Assembly (NCBI GenBank): GCA_023079485.1
Contig: CM041115.1
Coordinates: 24,358,863-24,422,862 of the forward strand
Length of the DNA: 64,000 nucleotides
Source of the DNA: Archilochus colubris
Taxonomy: Eukaryota; Chordata; Aves; Apodiformes; Trochilidae
Direction of reading: 5' to 3'
The position numbers and the translations under genes were made by a program. The notes under the pieces are model-generated. The model was not told where the DNA came from. It saw nothing but the letters and a program-made list of their open reading frames with translations, and did no database searches. This document shows positions 12,481-25,600 of this stretch, piece after piece (within the stretch, counting starts at the first letter, position 1; each line of letters starts with the position of its first letter).

Positions 12481-14795
12481 TAAGATAAGAGTTAGCAAGC
12501 AGCCATCCTCAAAACAAGCAGGAGGAGGAAGCTGTGGAAATCCTTGCCATGGGCTACTGAAGGTGCCAAAAAAGGCAGAAGGATTCAAAGAGTCCAGGCA
12601 GATTCATGTTCAATATCTCAGAGCAGTTATAAACCACCTTTGTCTCAGATAGAGCATTAATTACAAATTGGTAAAGGCTGAGAAAGTATTTCAGCAGAAG
12701 TATTAGTTATGCTTGCTGTGTTTCATTTTCCTTGGCATCTGCTTTTGTCCATTTTAGTCAGATCGAATAGAGCCACTATTGTTGTTGCATAGAAGTTTCA
12801 CAGTTGTTATTTCAGCATAAAACAAATCTTAGAAGGCTGGGTAAAAATGTAATCTTCCTGAAGAGATTTTAGGGTGCTTATCTTTAGAGTGCTTATTTTT
12901 TGGCTTCTTGGTTGCTCCCTCATGTAAATTTACAAGTATATGAACTTCAAGGTTATGATTTGTGGTCTCTAAAGTAAATTAGTCAGGGCCTTACAGCACA
13001 GGAAAAGAAAAGAATGCATGGCTGGACTTCAGTTATCTGTTCCCATCATTTAAATGTAAACTTCCTTTTATCATAACTAAAAAGAGTGAAATGGCTGAGT
13101 GAGAGCAACAAATCCTTTACTATCATTTTGGCTATCCAGATCCTATATTTCATAGGCGAAAAGATAATGGGGGACAGATTTTAACAACATTTTGACTTGA
13201 TTTGTCTGCACTCCCATGACAACATGATGACTCACATGACTGAAGTGATTTAAGTTCACAGACTAATTCCTCATTCATTATATTTCTCAGTAGAATCAAA
13301 CCCAGAGGGTCCTATCCATCCATCCATGAAATATGAACACTATTATATGAACTAGTCTTATTAGGAGCTAGACTTGACTACTTAGTGGGCTTTTTTTACT
13401 TTTCAGAAAGAAATGGGATTGACTTGAAGTCTAACTAGGCTGTATGCATTTGACTAGGCAGGTAATGTGTTTTTTCTAATGGTGATATATTATCCTGTTC
13501 CATTATAAACCTGCAAGTCCTATTTGGAGTTAACACAGGCAGGCACTGAAGGCTTTTGTCAGAGATGGTGAAGATAGAATGAATTACTAGGAATTCTTAA
13601 TTAAAATGTTTGTGCAGTAGTCTTCACAAAAACATAGCTGGTCAGAACTTAAAAAAATAGGTTGCAACATGGAAACTGAAAGGCAGGGTTGCTCCAGCTC
13701 ACCATGAATGCAAAAACTGAAATTTTCATTGTTCCTCTTCCTCCACCCCTGACTTCCTCAAGAGAGGACTATTACTGAGTGACAGGACAAGAAGTCAAGA
13801 GTTGGAATACCTCTGTAGTACTTCTGGTTGTGCTGTTGACTTGTTAGGCAGCACTCAGCAACAACAGCTGTATTAAGACTGCATGATGAAAAAACCAAGA
13901 GAGTAAGCTAACACCAAACTGTTTAGGCACGAAAGCCACAAGTATGAACCTAAACTCTAGCTAACACTCCAACATGACAACATGCAGATATTTCTGCATG
14001 ACCCTATGCACATGGTCCCTTTCCCTAAAAGTCACAAAATTCTGATAACAATTACCTATAATTCATGGGTGGCTGTCAAGCTAAATTTATCCGAGGAAAG
14101 TGCTTCAGGTCTCTGTAGGAAGGACCTCCTACTGAGCAAATGGAAATTATTACCAACATTATAAAATGAGTGGGTACTGCTCAGAGTGAGAATTAGCTCT
14201 TCAGAGTGTGGCTAACAAAATAACAATGGGAAAAGAAGTACTTGTCTTTTAAGTTAGTCTTCAGCAGGAATAGAAGCAGACTGTAACAAAAGGTAATTCT
14301 TACAGCTTGAATCCTAGAGTGGGAATTGAAGAGATAAATGGAACAAATAAGATTTTTCCTTTATCTTAGTACTATCTAAGGAACAATGCTGTCATCTTAG
14401 TAAGACATCCTCCCTTCAAACTAAAAGAATAGCATAATTAAGCAATGTATAGAGAGAGTCTTGGTTTAGAAATATGAAAATGAAACATGGGTGAGAAAAT
14501 ACTGAACTGACCAGATGTGTCTACAATGTATTATTCAGATCTTAAAATTTCTGTAGATGATATATGGGAACAATGGGGTGAATACTGCAAGAACAATTTC
14601 ACAGAAATTGAGAGAGGATTAGCAGAAGTAATTGGAAAGATCATCAACTAATGGCAGTAAAACTGTACTTTTTGGTTTAGGGGAGGGTAATAGTTACAGC
14701 TAAGAAGGTCTTGAAAGTGCCTTTTGGGAAAAAAAGTAAAAGCTGATTGGAAAAGGAGGAAAAATAGACAGAACTTTAAAAGGACAAATTTATAT

Positions 14796-14905
14796 ATTTT
14801 ATTAGATTTTACTATTATTTATTATTATTTATTTATTATTATTATTATTTATTAGATTTTACTATGTTTTTACTATTATATATATGTATTCTATGTATAT
14901 TTATT
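14796..14905. repeat. AT-rich (ATT)n microsatellite region
   Basis: Imperfect ATT/TTTA repeats, ending in TATATATG-type sequence. Simple repeat in intergenic DNA. Confidence 0.85.
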
Positions 14906-17645
14906 TACAATACCTGATTAGATTAATATTTGCAGGAGGCAAAAGGCCTGTGGCCATGTAGACTCATTTTAATAGAAAAATAGAGACTGGAACATCATTC
15001 AAAATTGTCAGTTGTCATTTTCTATTTAAAGGCAATTGATTATTTCATTTTATATTATCCAAAGCACATAAAACTGTTAGCTAGCTTTTCTAAATGTAGT
15101 TCTAAATCCTGATTAAGATCAAGGATTTTATTTAGCAATCTTGTCTTTAAAAGCTTTGAAATAAATCTCTCCTATTTAAAGCTTTTACCAAAATCCCCTT
15201 TTCAAAATTTTATTGTAAGAAAATAGTTAAGAAATTATTTTATGGCTTACTATAAAAATTTTTTTCCTGTTATTGCAGAAGACTGTCTTGTAGCAGAGAA
15301 GCCTTTTTCTTGTCAGTGGCTAGCAATTCACTGTAGATATCTATAATCATCAGAAATCTGTCATTTTACTCTGACAGTGCACTTAGTGCTGTCAGTTATT
15401 AAAAGCAGAGAGCTAACACAGCTTCATAGTTACCTAGACTGTAGCATCTCTTTTAGGACTATCAGAGGAACATATCCAGACTAGCCTATAAAGCTGTACT
15501 TCAGAGGGGCTATTGTAACCACCTTCGTATTGATGGAACACCCTGAGATGGTAAGATTATACCATCACAGATTGTCTTTGGCTCCTTCACCTCCACCATT
15601 CAGCTTAACATGGACAGTCCACTCCTAGGCACCAGCCCACAGCCCTTGCTAGATTAATTCAAATGACATTAGGTTAATTTTATCTGAACATTTTCATCTG
15701 ATGCCCCAGTCCCCACACTATGTTTCTGATCAGGTTGAGCAGGTGTTTCAAAGAGCTCATGGTCCCTGCTAGTTGCCTGTCAACACAGAGGCTGCTTTGT
15801 GCTTATCCCAGAGCTCCGTGTTTCTTAGTACTGAGATCAAGGACTCTGATAGAGCTGGGTTGATAAAGGTGTGTTACTTTAAGATTACTAGTAACATATG
15901 TAAAGGTGTGGGGCTCCAGCATTTTCTCCTCTGACATACCAAGATGATAAATAAGATGAGGAATTAGCATCTGAAGTGTGCTATGGTTCTGCTTGAAAAA
16001 GATTTGCCTTTCAGCATGAAAGGAAATGGCAAGTGCCAGAAGCACAGCACATCCCCTGTCATGTCTGAACAGTTTTATTTGTGTATGCTAAAACCAAGAC
16101 TATTCTTTAATCACCAAGCACTGGGCTGAGTTAAGAAACATTCTCACATGCATGGAGCAGAGAATCTAACATGGTCAAACCTTCATTGGCACATACCGTT
16201 TTCAGTATCATCCCCTAGATTTAAAGTTTATTTAATTATTTTACTATTAATATTTCAATGATCTTTTTATTTCACTTTAACAACTTTAGCATTTTCTTCT
16301 TCCTTCACAAAATAATCAAATATTTATAAAATTTCCCAATTTAACAGAAACAGGTATTTTCATGAAAAAATAAATCTTCTATATTGTAAACCTTCTACTT
16401 GGTAAAAACAATTCTGTTTAGGTTTTGACAGCTCTTATAAACTTCCAGTATATTTCACTAATAGTTTTCTGTTGGGTATAATTTTATCAAATAGCTGCTT
16501 TGACAATATCTTTGTATTTGCTTACTACATAATTTCTTTTTGTTGTCCTTTAAGGTCTTGACATTGTCGATCACAACACACAGACAAAAGTCCCAATTCA
16601 TACAGAAAACTTGCTTTATTTCTCTGAGAGGCTGAATTCCAGCTTTGGCTCCTCTGTTCATGAGGAAATCAGTCCTGCCTGGTCCCCTTAGGAAGGCCAA
16701 GAGACATCTTGAAACCTGTATGTTTTCGTGCATATGGTATTCTCAGTTATACATTAGCCCTCTGGGGCTGCTTCTGCACCCTGTCTAAGCAGAATTGCAC
16801 ACAGGAACTATGTAAAGCATGAAGGCAAGATCTTGCAGTCTCCTTGCTGCAAAGTAAAAGAGAGCTTGTACAGCACAGCCACAATGCTGCCTCTGCTAAG
16901 CAGGGAAGAGGAAGGACATGTGGATGCCCTTCTCTACCCACTATAAGCTTCCATCAATAAGATACTTGCTTCCTGCAGAATCACTGCTATTTACTTCACT
17001 GCCTCCCATTCTTCCTGTATAAAGAAACTCTGTTCCTGTCTTCCAAGCAGTATTTCTGTTGTAACTCCTACTCTGCATTGCAGGTACCTGCTCTGATTTT
17101 TTTCACTATTTAGTGTGAGAGATGCTGCAAAGGGGGCAGCATCAGTAGAAAGAACATCCTTTCCTCGGCCAGATACCACTCTACTGGGTTCCATCCTCTT
17201 CCTGAGGACTGACAATCTTTCTTATGACTTTTTTACAACATCTCAGGCATGTTTCTTGCTAAACAGTGAGATTTAATTGCAGTAAGTCCCCAGATACATC
17301 CCAGTTTGTTTCATTACAGTTTTGAGATTCTTACTGTCTCCAGGCCCAAGTTGCAGTCTTGCTCCAGAAATAAACTCATAGACACTCCCTTTTTCCTGAG
17401 ACAACCACACTCTGTTTCTTTCTCAGCTGGCTGTATGCCTTTACAATCTCTCTGAACAGTGCTTCTTGGAACTCTCACCATTCCCAGACTTCTAGGAAGA
17501 GGCTCTTTGGTCAAGCACAGATTGTGTCATCAATAGTTTATAAAATAGTCAGGATGTAGTAGGTATTTTTAAAAAAAGAAAGATCTATAGCTGCAGCGGC
17601 GAACACAATGTAGCAGTGATAAACGAGAACGAAACATGAGGGATA

Positions 17646-17690
17646 AATCATAGAATCACACACAGAATGTTAGGGGATGGAGGGGCAAGA
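17646..17690 (-). mobile_element. Tiny CR1 3'-tail remnant
   Basis: Contains AATCATAGAATCACACACAG and TTAGGGGATGGA, resembling the inverted CR1 terminus. Very short, so uncertain. Confidence 0.4.
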
Positions 17691-18673
17691 ACTTGTACAG
17701 TGGCTGAATGTGCTATGGCACCCATCAGTTTTAGAATAATTTTTCTTATCAGATACACACTTGAAATACTTTCAGTTCATTTGACAGTCTAATTTTCCTG
17801 TGCATCATTGCAAATCTCTTGATCACCAGTAGCATTAATCAACATTAATGCATCTAATTTATTGAGCTTCTTTGCTATGGGATATTTAGCAAAGTATCTG
17901 GCATAATTAGAACATGACCAAATTAATTTCTGTAATGCTGATCATACCAGATTACTGCAAAAGTAATTCACACTTCTATGCTGTAGATCCAGTATTACCC
18001 ATGTGCCAGCTCACAGTATAAAAAGGTACTCAGAATACTGTGAACAAACACTAAAATTTGCATAATCTTAAGTGACAGTATGCCTGCTGACTTTAGCAGT
18101 AGCAATTTGCAGTGTTTAAAAATAGACTATTAAGTAATTATGCACTCTTACACATGCACTGAATTTTACAACCGATTTCTTTGTCCACCTCAACAGCCTT
18201 TTCATCCCAGAAGACAAGCAGCTTGGTCAGGCATGATTTGCCCTCATGACTCTGCTGGTTGTTCTCCACCATCTTGCTCTTTGTGTACTGGAGATGGATC
18301 ACAAAAGCACATGCAGCACATGCTCCATTGGTGTTCTGGAGACTGAAATAGTTCCCTGGATCCTCCACTTCACCTTACTTATAAACAGACAGACACAGAA
18401 CTCTCAACTTGTTGGGACTTCTTTGATCAAAATTCTCTCATAGCTGTTAAGCAATGGTATTACATTCAACAAGTCCTGTGCAGTTCCATTGTCATAAAGT
18501 GACTTCAGAGCACTGTGCTTCGCAGTCTTTCTAAACTCCCATTGTTGCTCCCCCATTGCTGGCAGCTCCCCTCCATCAGGAAGGATGCTGGAACACAAAG
18601 AAAATGGAAGCAGATTTTGCCTATGAAGACAGAAGTAGTCGAGTATTTCTATCCTTTCCATATGCACCAGTTG

Positions 18674-19062
18674 GATGAGGTTGCTCAGCCTGGAGAAAGC
18701 TCTGGGGACATCTCTCATTACCTGAAAAGGGCCTAGAGGAAAGCTGGGGAGGGGCTTTTTAGAAGGATGTGTAGCAACAGGACATGGGGTAATGGCTGGA
18801 AGAGAGCAGATTCAGGTTAGGTATTATGAAGAAATACACTCACGCTCTTCACTGTGAGGGTGGTGAGACACTGGGACAGACTGTCCAGCGAAGTTGTGGA
18901 TGTGTCTTAAGTCTGTTCCATGGAAGTGTTCAAGGCCAGGGTGGATGAGGCTTTGAGCAACCATGTCTAGTGGGAGGGGCCTGTGCCCCCAAAGGGGGGT
19001 TGGAACTAGATGACCTTTAAGGTGTGTTCCAACCCAAACCATTCTTCAATTCTATGACCCTC
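18674..19062 (+). mobile_element. CR1 LINE 3' fragment
   Basis: Shows the RT ORF end and 3' region (GATGAGGTTGCTCAGCCTGG through GGATGAGGCTTTGAGCAACC), ending with CAATTCTATGACC. 5'-truncated. Confidence 0.92.
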
Positions 19063-22000
19063 AGCCATCAACACGCAGGAAGCTGCAGGGTTTTCTGTGC
19101 AGGTGATGCTGTTTATTTTAGTAGTGTGCATAATCCACCTCATGTAAGCAGTGCTGAAACAACTTGTATTTATTTTTGTTTTGTTTAAATGGAAATTTTC
19201 AAAGACAAGGAATCCCCTGAGCTAACTTGACAGGACTGCTGAGTACAGGAGTTGCCAAGAGATGCAGCTGTGCTCAGGAGCCAGAAAAGTGGAGAAAATC
19301 ATGGTGGAAATGGGGACCAGGACCACCAGCATGCATAGGTGAGTAAGACTCCAGAAGCAGCTGGGAGAAGTGCTGATACACACAGTAACATGGAGAAGCA
19401 TCAAAGCAAGCCACTAGTCAGAGCTAAACTAAAGTGGTCTTGTCATTGTACAAGAATGGTAAAACCTTTAGTAGTTGTTCTACTTGAATTAAAACCTAGT
19501 GTTAACAACATCTTTATCCCCTAATCCAGCTAATTATTTTTTCACACCCTATTGTGTAAGCCATTTCAATGCCAATAGGCTGAAGTCTTATGTGTAACAC
19601 AAAACCCAAACTATAAAACTCAACTGTAAAGCATCTGACCAGTTTTAATCAATCACTTGTGACTAATAGTTGAAGATACCGTCCTTGATTCCTTGGGTGA
19701 GGGAGTAATACAGAAAGTAGCAGATGAAATATCCACTTGCAAGTGGAAATGACTTTTATTTCTGCAGAAGTTATTACTGGCAAAAAGTTGCTCACCATTT
19801 TGATGCAGGGAAAAACAGGACAAAATTAAAAGCTGAAGCAATTAAGGCTATTAGTGTGAGACTGGAACCAGATTTCGGATTAGTCAAAACACTCCTGAAA
19901 TAGCAGTGATGACTAGGACTGCTGAAGACAAAACAATAAAGGAGGCGGAAAATCACTAACAAGACTATTTTCTGAAAGACATTACTGAAGTGCTCCAGTG
20001 TTAAAACACACCTGTGTGTGATATAAGAAACTCCATGAGCACATTTAATAAGACCACCCAGACTGCAAATATTATATCAACAGTGTTTATACATAAATTG
20101 TTAACAAAAATCAGCTTGCTGGCTCTACTCTCATAATGGCTTGTTTAAAAGTGTATTTTTTCTCCTGATCACATCAAGTAGACCAGCAAAACAGAAAAGA
20201 AAAAAAACCAAACCAAAACCCTTCTCTACAAATCTGAAAAGTTTTGCAGACAAATACTGTACATACACGTTAAAAGGTAAAAAAAGTTTTTTGTATGTCA
20301 GTAAAAAAGATGTGGGCACTCATTAAGTAACTCCTTCACAAGTAAAAAACATTTCACAACTGCTCTGTAGCTTGAAGGCAGTGAAGCATGAATACTAGAA
20401 CACAATTATGATTTCTCATATTCAAGAGGTAGGAGGGGCATACAACACAGAAAAACATTATTTCCCTTAGTATTTCCTTAAACTGTAGGTCCCATTGCTA
20501 CAGGATGTTATCAAGAATAAATGGTTTTAAAAGAGATTACATGAACACAGAGAACAAACTGGTTATTAAAGAGAACTGTCAGAATACAGCTAGGTCATGA
20601 AGTATCAAAATAGCTCTCTGTTGAAAGGTGGTGTGATGTGCTTCAGAAAGGATTATCTTTATATAAATGACCTGTTTGCCAGATCCTTGGCTTCTCTTCC
20701 TTGCTTCAGCTGAACACAGAACACAGCTTGACAGACCTTTGCCCTGATGCAAAAGGAAAGTTCTTCATCCACTGTTCTTTGTTTTGCTGAGGTAGGTCCG
20801 GAACTACCAACTCACTTGCCTTATAATATTCTAAACACTTGGTAAAAAAATTGTTTTTCAAGATTTTAAAAATTAATTTCACTACCACTGATAAGCTCAG
20901 AGGTTTATTATCCATTACATTAAAGTTTGAGGGATCTGAGACTACTTCAGACCCATTGAAGAAATTTGGAGTAATGGGTTCTTGTAAACTGTAGTGCCAG
21001 AAGCTCATCATTCCATGGTACAAAGGATTTTCTTAAATCTCAGCAGTAAACTTCTTAAAACCACTCCATAATACATAACTCCAAGGAACTCCCCATTACC
21101 AGTCCTAACTGACTAGAATGCCACAGCCTATAAAATTCCGTATTTGTCTGTTCTGTTCATGTCTGTTAACATAACTCAAAGTAAAGAACACCGAGAAGCT
21201 GCAGTAGCTGTCTTTCTGTGACCTCTGCACTCCTTTGCTAGCCTGATGACTTTTCTTGCAAAATCAAAAAGCCAAAAGGACTATGATTCCATGACACACG
21301 TTGAACTGTTGCTTGTTTTAGGCAGTATTTCATACTCTACACCACATGTATATGTTTTTCCATAATCTGTTCCAGGATACAAAACTAAATAGTATTCCAT
21401 AATGCAATGGTATTAGAAAAATAAAACTACAGACGTAGAACAGAACCAAACTGTTGCTTCAGCCCTGTGCCAAATGCAATGAACCAGTCTTTCAAGTCTT
21501 CTCATCAGAACAGCACACATTTGTATTAGCTACTCCTCTAGTCCGTGTCTATAGCAGAATCATGTGTCAGTAGAGGTCTGGAGATGCTTCTACTGTGAGG
21601 CAGTACTCTCAAAAAGCAAAGTTTTAAGATAATCTCATTCATGAATTCCCAAACTCTGCAAAAAACTTGTTATTTGTAATCGAAGTATTAATTCATAAAA
21701 ATAACATCTGATTAAATTAAAAACTCTCCACAATTCAAAGTTTTTATTTCAGTAGTATTTTCGCTTCAGGAATACTAATTTTCGTAAGAAACTTAAGCCT
21801 CCAAATTAGAGCAAGAAACGTGTAATAAAAAAATGGGTTGAGGTTTTGCAGTTTAATTATATTTTTCCCAAGTTCCATCATTTATAGTGCAGCTAGGAAT
21901 CTTTGCTTTCCAAAAAAGGTGTTTGAAGCAAAATAGTAAACTCAGCTTGCCAACACAAGAACAAAACTCATTTTTTGCAGACTTCGTAAGAAAAGCCCTC

Positions 22001-22073
22001 TGACTGACAAGGAATGCAATTCATATAACTTTGCTTTAAGCCAATGTTAATAAATTGTCAGTAATTCAGATGT
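19063..22073. other. Intergenic DNA directly downstream of WDR36
   Basis: Contains the unassigned open frame at 20706-21032. Otherwise nothing recognised. If longer WDR36 3' UTR forms exist they would extend into this stretch. Confidence 0.5.
20706..21032 (-). other. Unassigned minus-strand open frame downstream of WDR36
   Basis: 109 codons open, ending TGA at 20706, with balanced protein-like composition: ITPNFFNGSEVVSDPSNFNV, then NKEQWMKNFPFASGQRS. It lies about 1 kb past the proposed WDR36 poly(A) site, on the same strand. A stop precedes it at 21035-21033. No ATG with a good context and no known family. It could be a decayed retrocopy, an exon of an unannotated transcript, or chance. 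Confidence 0.2.
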
Positions 22074-22079
22074 TTTATT
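22074..22079 (-). terminator. Candidate WDR36 poly(A) signal AATAAA
   Basis: First AATAAA on the minus strand after the stop codon, 410 bp downstream. It implies a short 3' UTR at about 22050-22488. Further AATAAA hexamers lie beyond (for example near 21740), so longer UTR forms are possible. No transcript evidence is available here. Confidence 0.55.
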
Positions 22080-22488
22080 TTTGTATCAATAATTGTTTAG
22101 TAAGCACAATACAGGTTTTGGTCTCCTGCACAGAAACAACACTCCTACTTTTTTTTTTTCCTTTCTAAGTCACTTCTTCATTCTAATTTACATTTTTAGT
22201 CATGAAAGTATAAGGTAACTAGCTGCATCATCTACAGCCATCCAACTGTTTGTTCATTGACAGAACAAACTAGTACAATGAAAATTTAAGCTTCCTATAC
22301 TTACATTTGCTCAAAATTAAGTGAATAAAAATCATCAGTTACACATGTTCTAAAATACTTTTTCATACACAGATGTATAAAAGACAGTATCAGAAGTCCC
22401 AGTACAATTCTTAAGATCCAGTATTTTTGGTAATAAACTGTACCGTTATTCTGAGAGAAATTTTATGCAGACAAAACCCTTATGTATT

Positions 22489-22638
22489 TTACAGCAAGGC
22501 ACTTTTCATATATGTTAACACACACAGACTCTGATTAAAGAGACTACGTAAATGAACCCAAGTTTCCTCAAGCTGTGTTGACAATCTGGATATTTCTTCC
22601 AATAGATCTGGTTCCGAAGACATAATCTTAAGGTGTAG
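22489..22638 (-). CDS. WDR36: WDR36 exon 23, coding part with stop
   Basis: 150 bp; encodes [40 protein letters not shown] and LTYMKSALL, then TAA at 22491-22489. Acceptor ATTTTCAG. The ending is essentially the same as the mammalian C-terminus, so the gene is complete. Confidence 0.97.
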   Translation of the reverse strand, partial: LHLKIMSSEPDLLEEISRLSTQLEETWVHLRSLFNQSLCVLTYMKSALL

Positions 22639-25600
22639 CTGAAAATTAGAACAAACCATTAGTGAAACAAATACAGATAATAAAAAAATTAAAATAAATA
22701 CCTTGCTTTCAGGTATGTTCCAAGAAATGGAAGATCTCTCCTTCAATTAATTTCCTTTATTTAACGCTGCCTGCCTTTTGTTTGTCTTTTAAAAGCAATT
22801 TTAAACTCACTGGGAAGTGAGTCTGGGGAGGGACCTTAAAGTTATTTTTGCAACTTCTATTAGTTTCCACCCATGGCATCAGACTACTGCTAAAAAGATA
22901 GGATAAAAAGCCACTGGTGAATAGTATCAAGAGCTCAACTCTTACTGTTCCACTATACAGATCTACTCCTATTTGTCTGCACTAGTTGTTCTTGTGAAAG
23001 TTGCCTCATGCATTCTATTTAATCCCAACAAGAGGAAAAAAGCAAGTTGTAGCTGTCCAGCATTACACTCTATCTTAAGAACCAGTCCCTGCGATACTCT
23101 ATTAAGAAATATTTAGTTAAATAGATATTATTACATGTACCTCAATGTTTGTAAAAGATTTTGCTGGGTGAATTCTAACTAACTGCTTTCCCACAGTTTC
23201 ATAAATTAGAGTATCTTGACAAGATAAGCATCTGTACATCAGAAGGGCTTCCACCTTTTGCAGAACCACCTCCTCTCTAGGACTAACTGCTACTGCATTT
23301 TACCACAGTTTATTTTCTAACTTACACAACCCCCAGGAATAATTTCATTAGCCCTGTGATGCATAACAGGTAACAGAAGACAGACAGCCCACTGACACGG
23401 AAAGCAAAAGTCAGGTTTGCAGTTGAGTGGTAAGTCCAACAAAATGCCTATTTAACTTCCCCAAACATGGTGCATTTAATTATTTTCTTACTTAAGACAT
23501 AGTGTATCTTACCTTAGTAATCAACAACCATTAAGAAGTTAGATACATTACAAAAAATAAAACCAATTCTAAGTAATGAATACTAGAATAAAACCTGTCT
23601 GGCATTGTCCTCTCCAAAATACCTGGTTTTTGCAAGTTCTTCTTAACTGTGATCAGATGAGCTGTCAAATTATCCGATATATTAAGTTAGCCATTTTAAA
23701 CCCATCCCCAATAAACATCACTTGAATTCTTTTGAGCAGACAGTTTACAGCACTTATACTGGGAAATCAAAATTTCAAACAGGACTAACATAAAATTTTA
23801 TTAAAAAATTATTACCTTTAAAAATAGTGCCAGGTATGCCTGAGCGAGTTCGAAGTTGTACTTCCTGTTGAGCATCGTCCCAATCATTCTCAAAAAGCTT
23901 AGCATCACCTGCACCGAGCCACCACCTTCAGGAGCCAAGCCCCTCAGTTCTATTTCAATATTAGATGGTCCCAAGCTTTTCAGTAAGTTAAATGGAGCTG
24001 TATCTGTGTTAAAGTATTGAGGGGTATGTTATCAGTAGCATTTGCAGAAAATAATCTTAAAAAATCCTTGATGTAGGCAGCATAATTGAAAAATTTTTAA
24101 GCAGCGACTGTATGTTCCCAGTTTCTACTTATTCCTTACTTTTTTGTTTTCCACAACATCCTGTTCTATCTGTAATTTATTTTCCCATCATATACTAAAA
24201 AGAACTACATCTCTACTACAACAGTTGCATTTTATTTGTAAGTATATCTTGAAAAATATGAGTAATATCTTTGCCTCATTTTTTCCTCCCATTTCTTTGT
24301 AGTAAGCCAAAGAATAATTCTTATTAACCTCATGATATTGCCATTTTACATCTCTTTGAAAATAGAATATATGTCCTTGGGATTTCAAGCAGCAACTGCA
24401 AATACATCCTAGAAGAGACAGGGTACTACTTTTATAAGGAATCTTTATTGTGTTTGCTCTTTCTGACATTAAGCTAAATTGAGCCTCATCTGGTGCCTCT
24501 AAGGTAATTATTACTTTTGTTAAGTGAATTCCTCCTGCTTTTTCTGATCCTAGGGGTGTTGGGGTGGTGGAGATATTAATCTCTTGTAAAAATAAACGGA
24601 ATTTACAAACTTCCTCCTCCTCCTCATAAATTGTCTTACTTACAATTTCTATAATTCCTACCATTCTTGGAGAATTCCATCAATTTGCTTTAAAATTATG
24701 TATGACTGCAAACATAGCTGTCAGTAAAACTTATTTTTAAGGGTATCTGTTAATAAATATTTCTTTTGCTAAGAAATTGCTCTTCTTGGCAACTTCTTGT
24801 ACTCTTATTTCACAGTACTATATGGTATTGGGCACTGGATAATAATTCTTCGGTGGTATACATTTGTTTTCATCTGTATTTGATTCCTGTGAAAAGTATT
24901 AGGTAGTTTTTATGTAATTGTGATATCAACGGCACAAAATAAATGCATTAACTCATTTTTTTTCTGTGACATCAAAAAACCAAGCATGGAACACACTATG
25001 AGGCTCATACACATACAATATGGAAAAGGTTGCCAGCTCTATGTTCCACAGTGCTGACCTTAAGTATGAAACCTCCACCACAACGGTGAACCAGGACAGC
25101 CTCTAGTATAATACTATCTATTTTAACAGCCTAGCCATCTTTAGAAGACATGCTTGTAAACTAGCAAGCACAGAGAGATACTAAGCTCCACCAACCTCTC
25201 ATGTCAGAATTTATAGGCTCCTTGGATTGGGATTACATTCTCAGCTCTGTGTGAGTGCTCTGTGGACATGCCAGCAGCGACTGCCCATTTATTGGCATTC
25301 ACAGACAATTTAAGTGACCGATTTTTAAAACAAACTGAATGTTGAAAGTCAAACAACTTGGTTTTGTGTCCATTCTTTCTTCTTAAGCTTTATATTATAC
25401 AGCAGTTGATGAAAGATCTAAATTGGATTAATATCCAGTGGAGAAATAGAATTTGTTGGGAAATAATGTTTTTCCTGTTTTGGAGAATGACTGGACTGAA
25501 CCTTACCATCATTTGCTTCCTTTCTTACTCTACAAATAACACATAGCGCCTCCTCTGGGTGAAATCATTACTATCTCCAAAAAAAGAGCATAGCAGTCTT

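Larger units (their letters stand above)
12481..18673. other. Intergenic, no gene seen
   Basis: Only short ORFs, the ATT-rich tract at 14796-14905 and a possible CR1 tail remnant at 17646-17690. No exon with flanking splice sites and recognisable coding was found. Confidence 0.6.

Noticed and set aside
1..22000. First exon of CAMK4, expected downstream of WDR36 by mammalian synteny
   Set aside because: No CAMK4 N-terminal or kinase-domain reading was found on either strand; it probably lies beyond the window.
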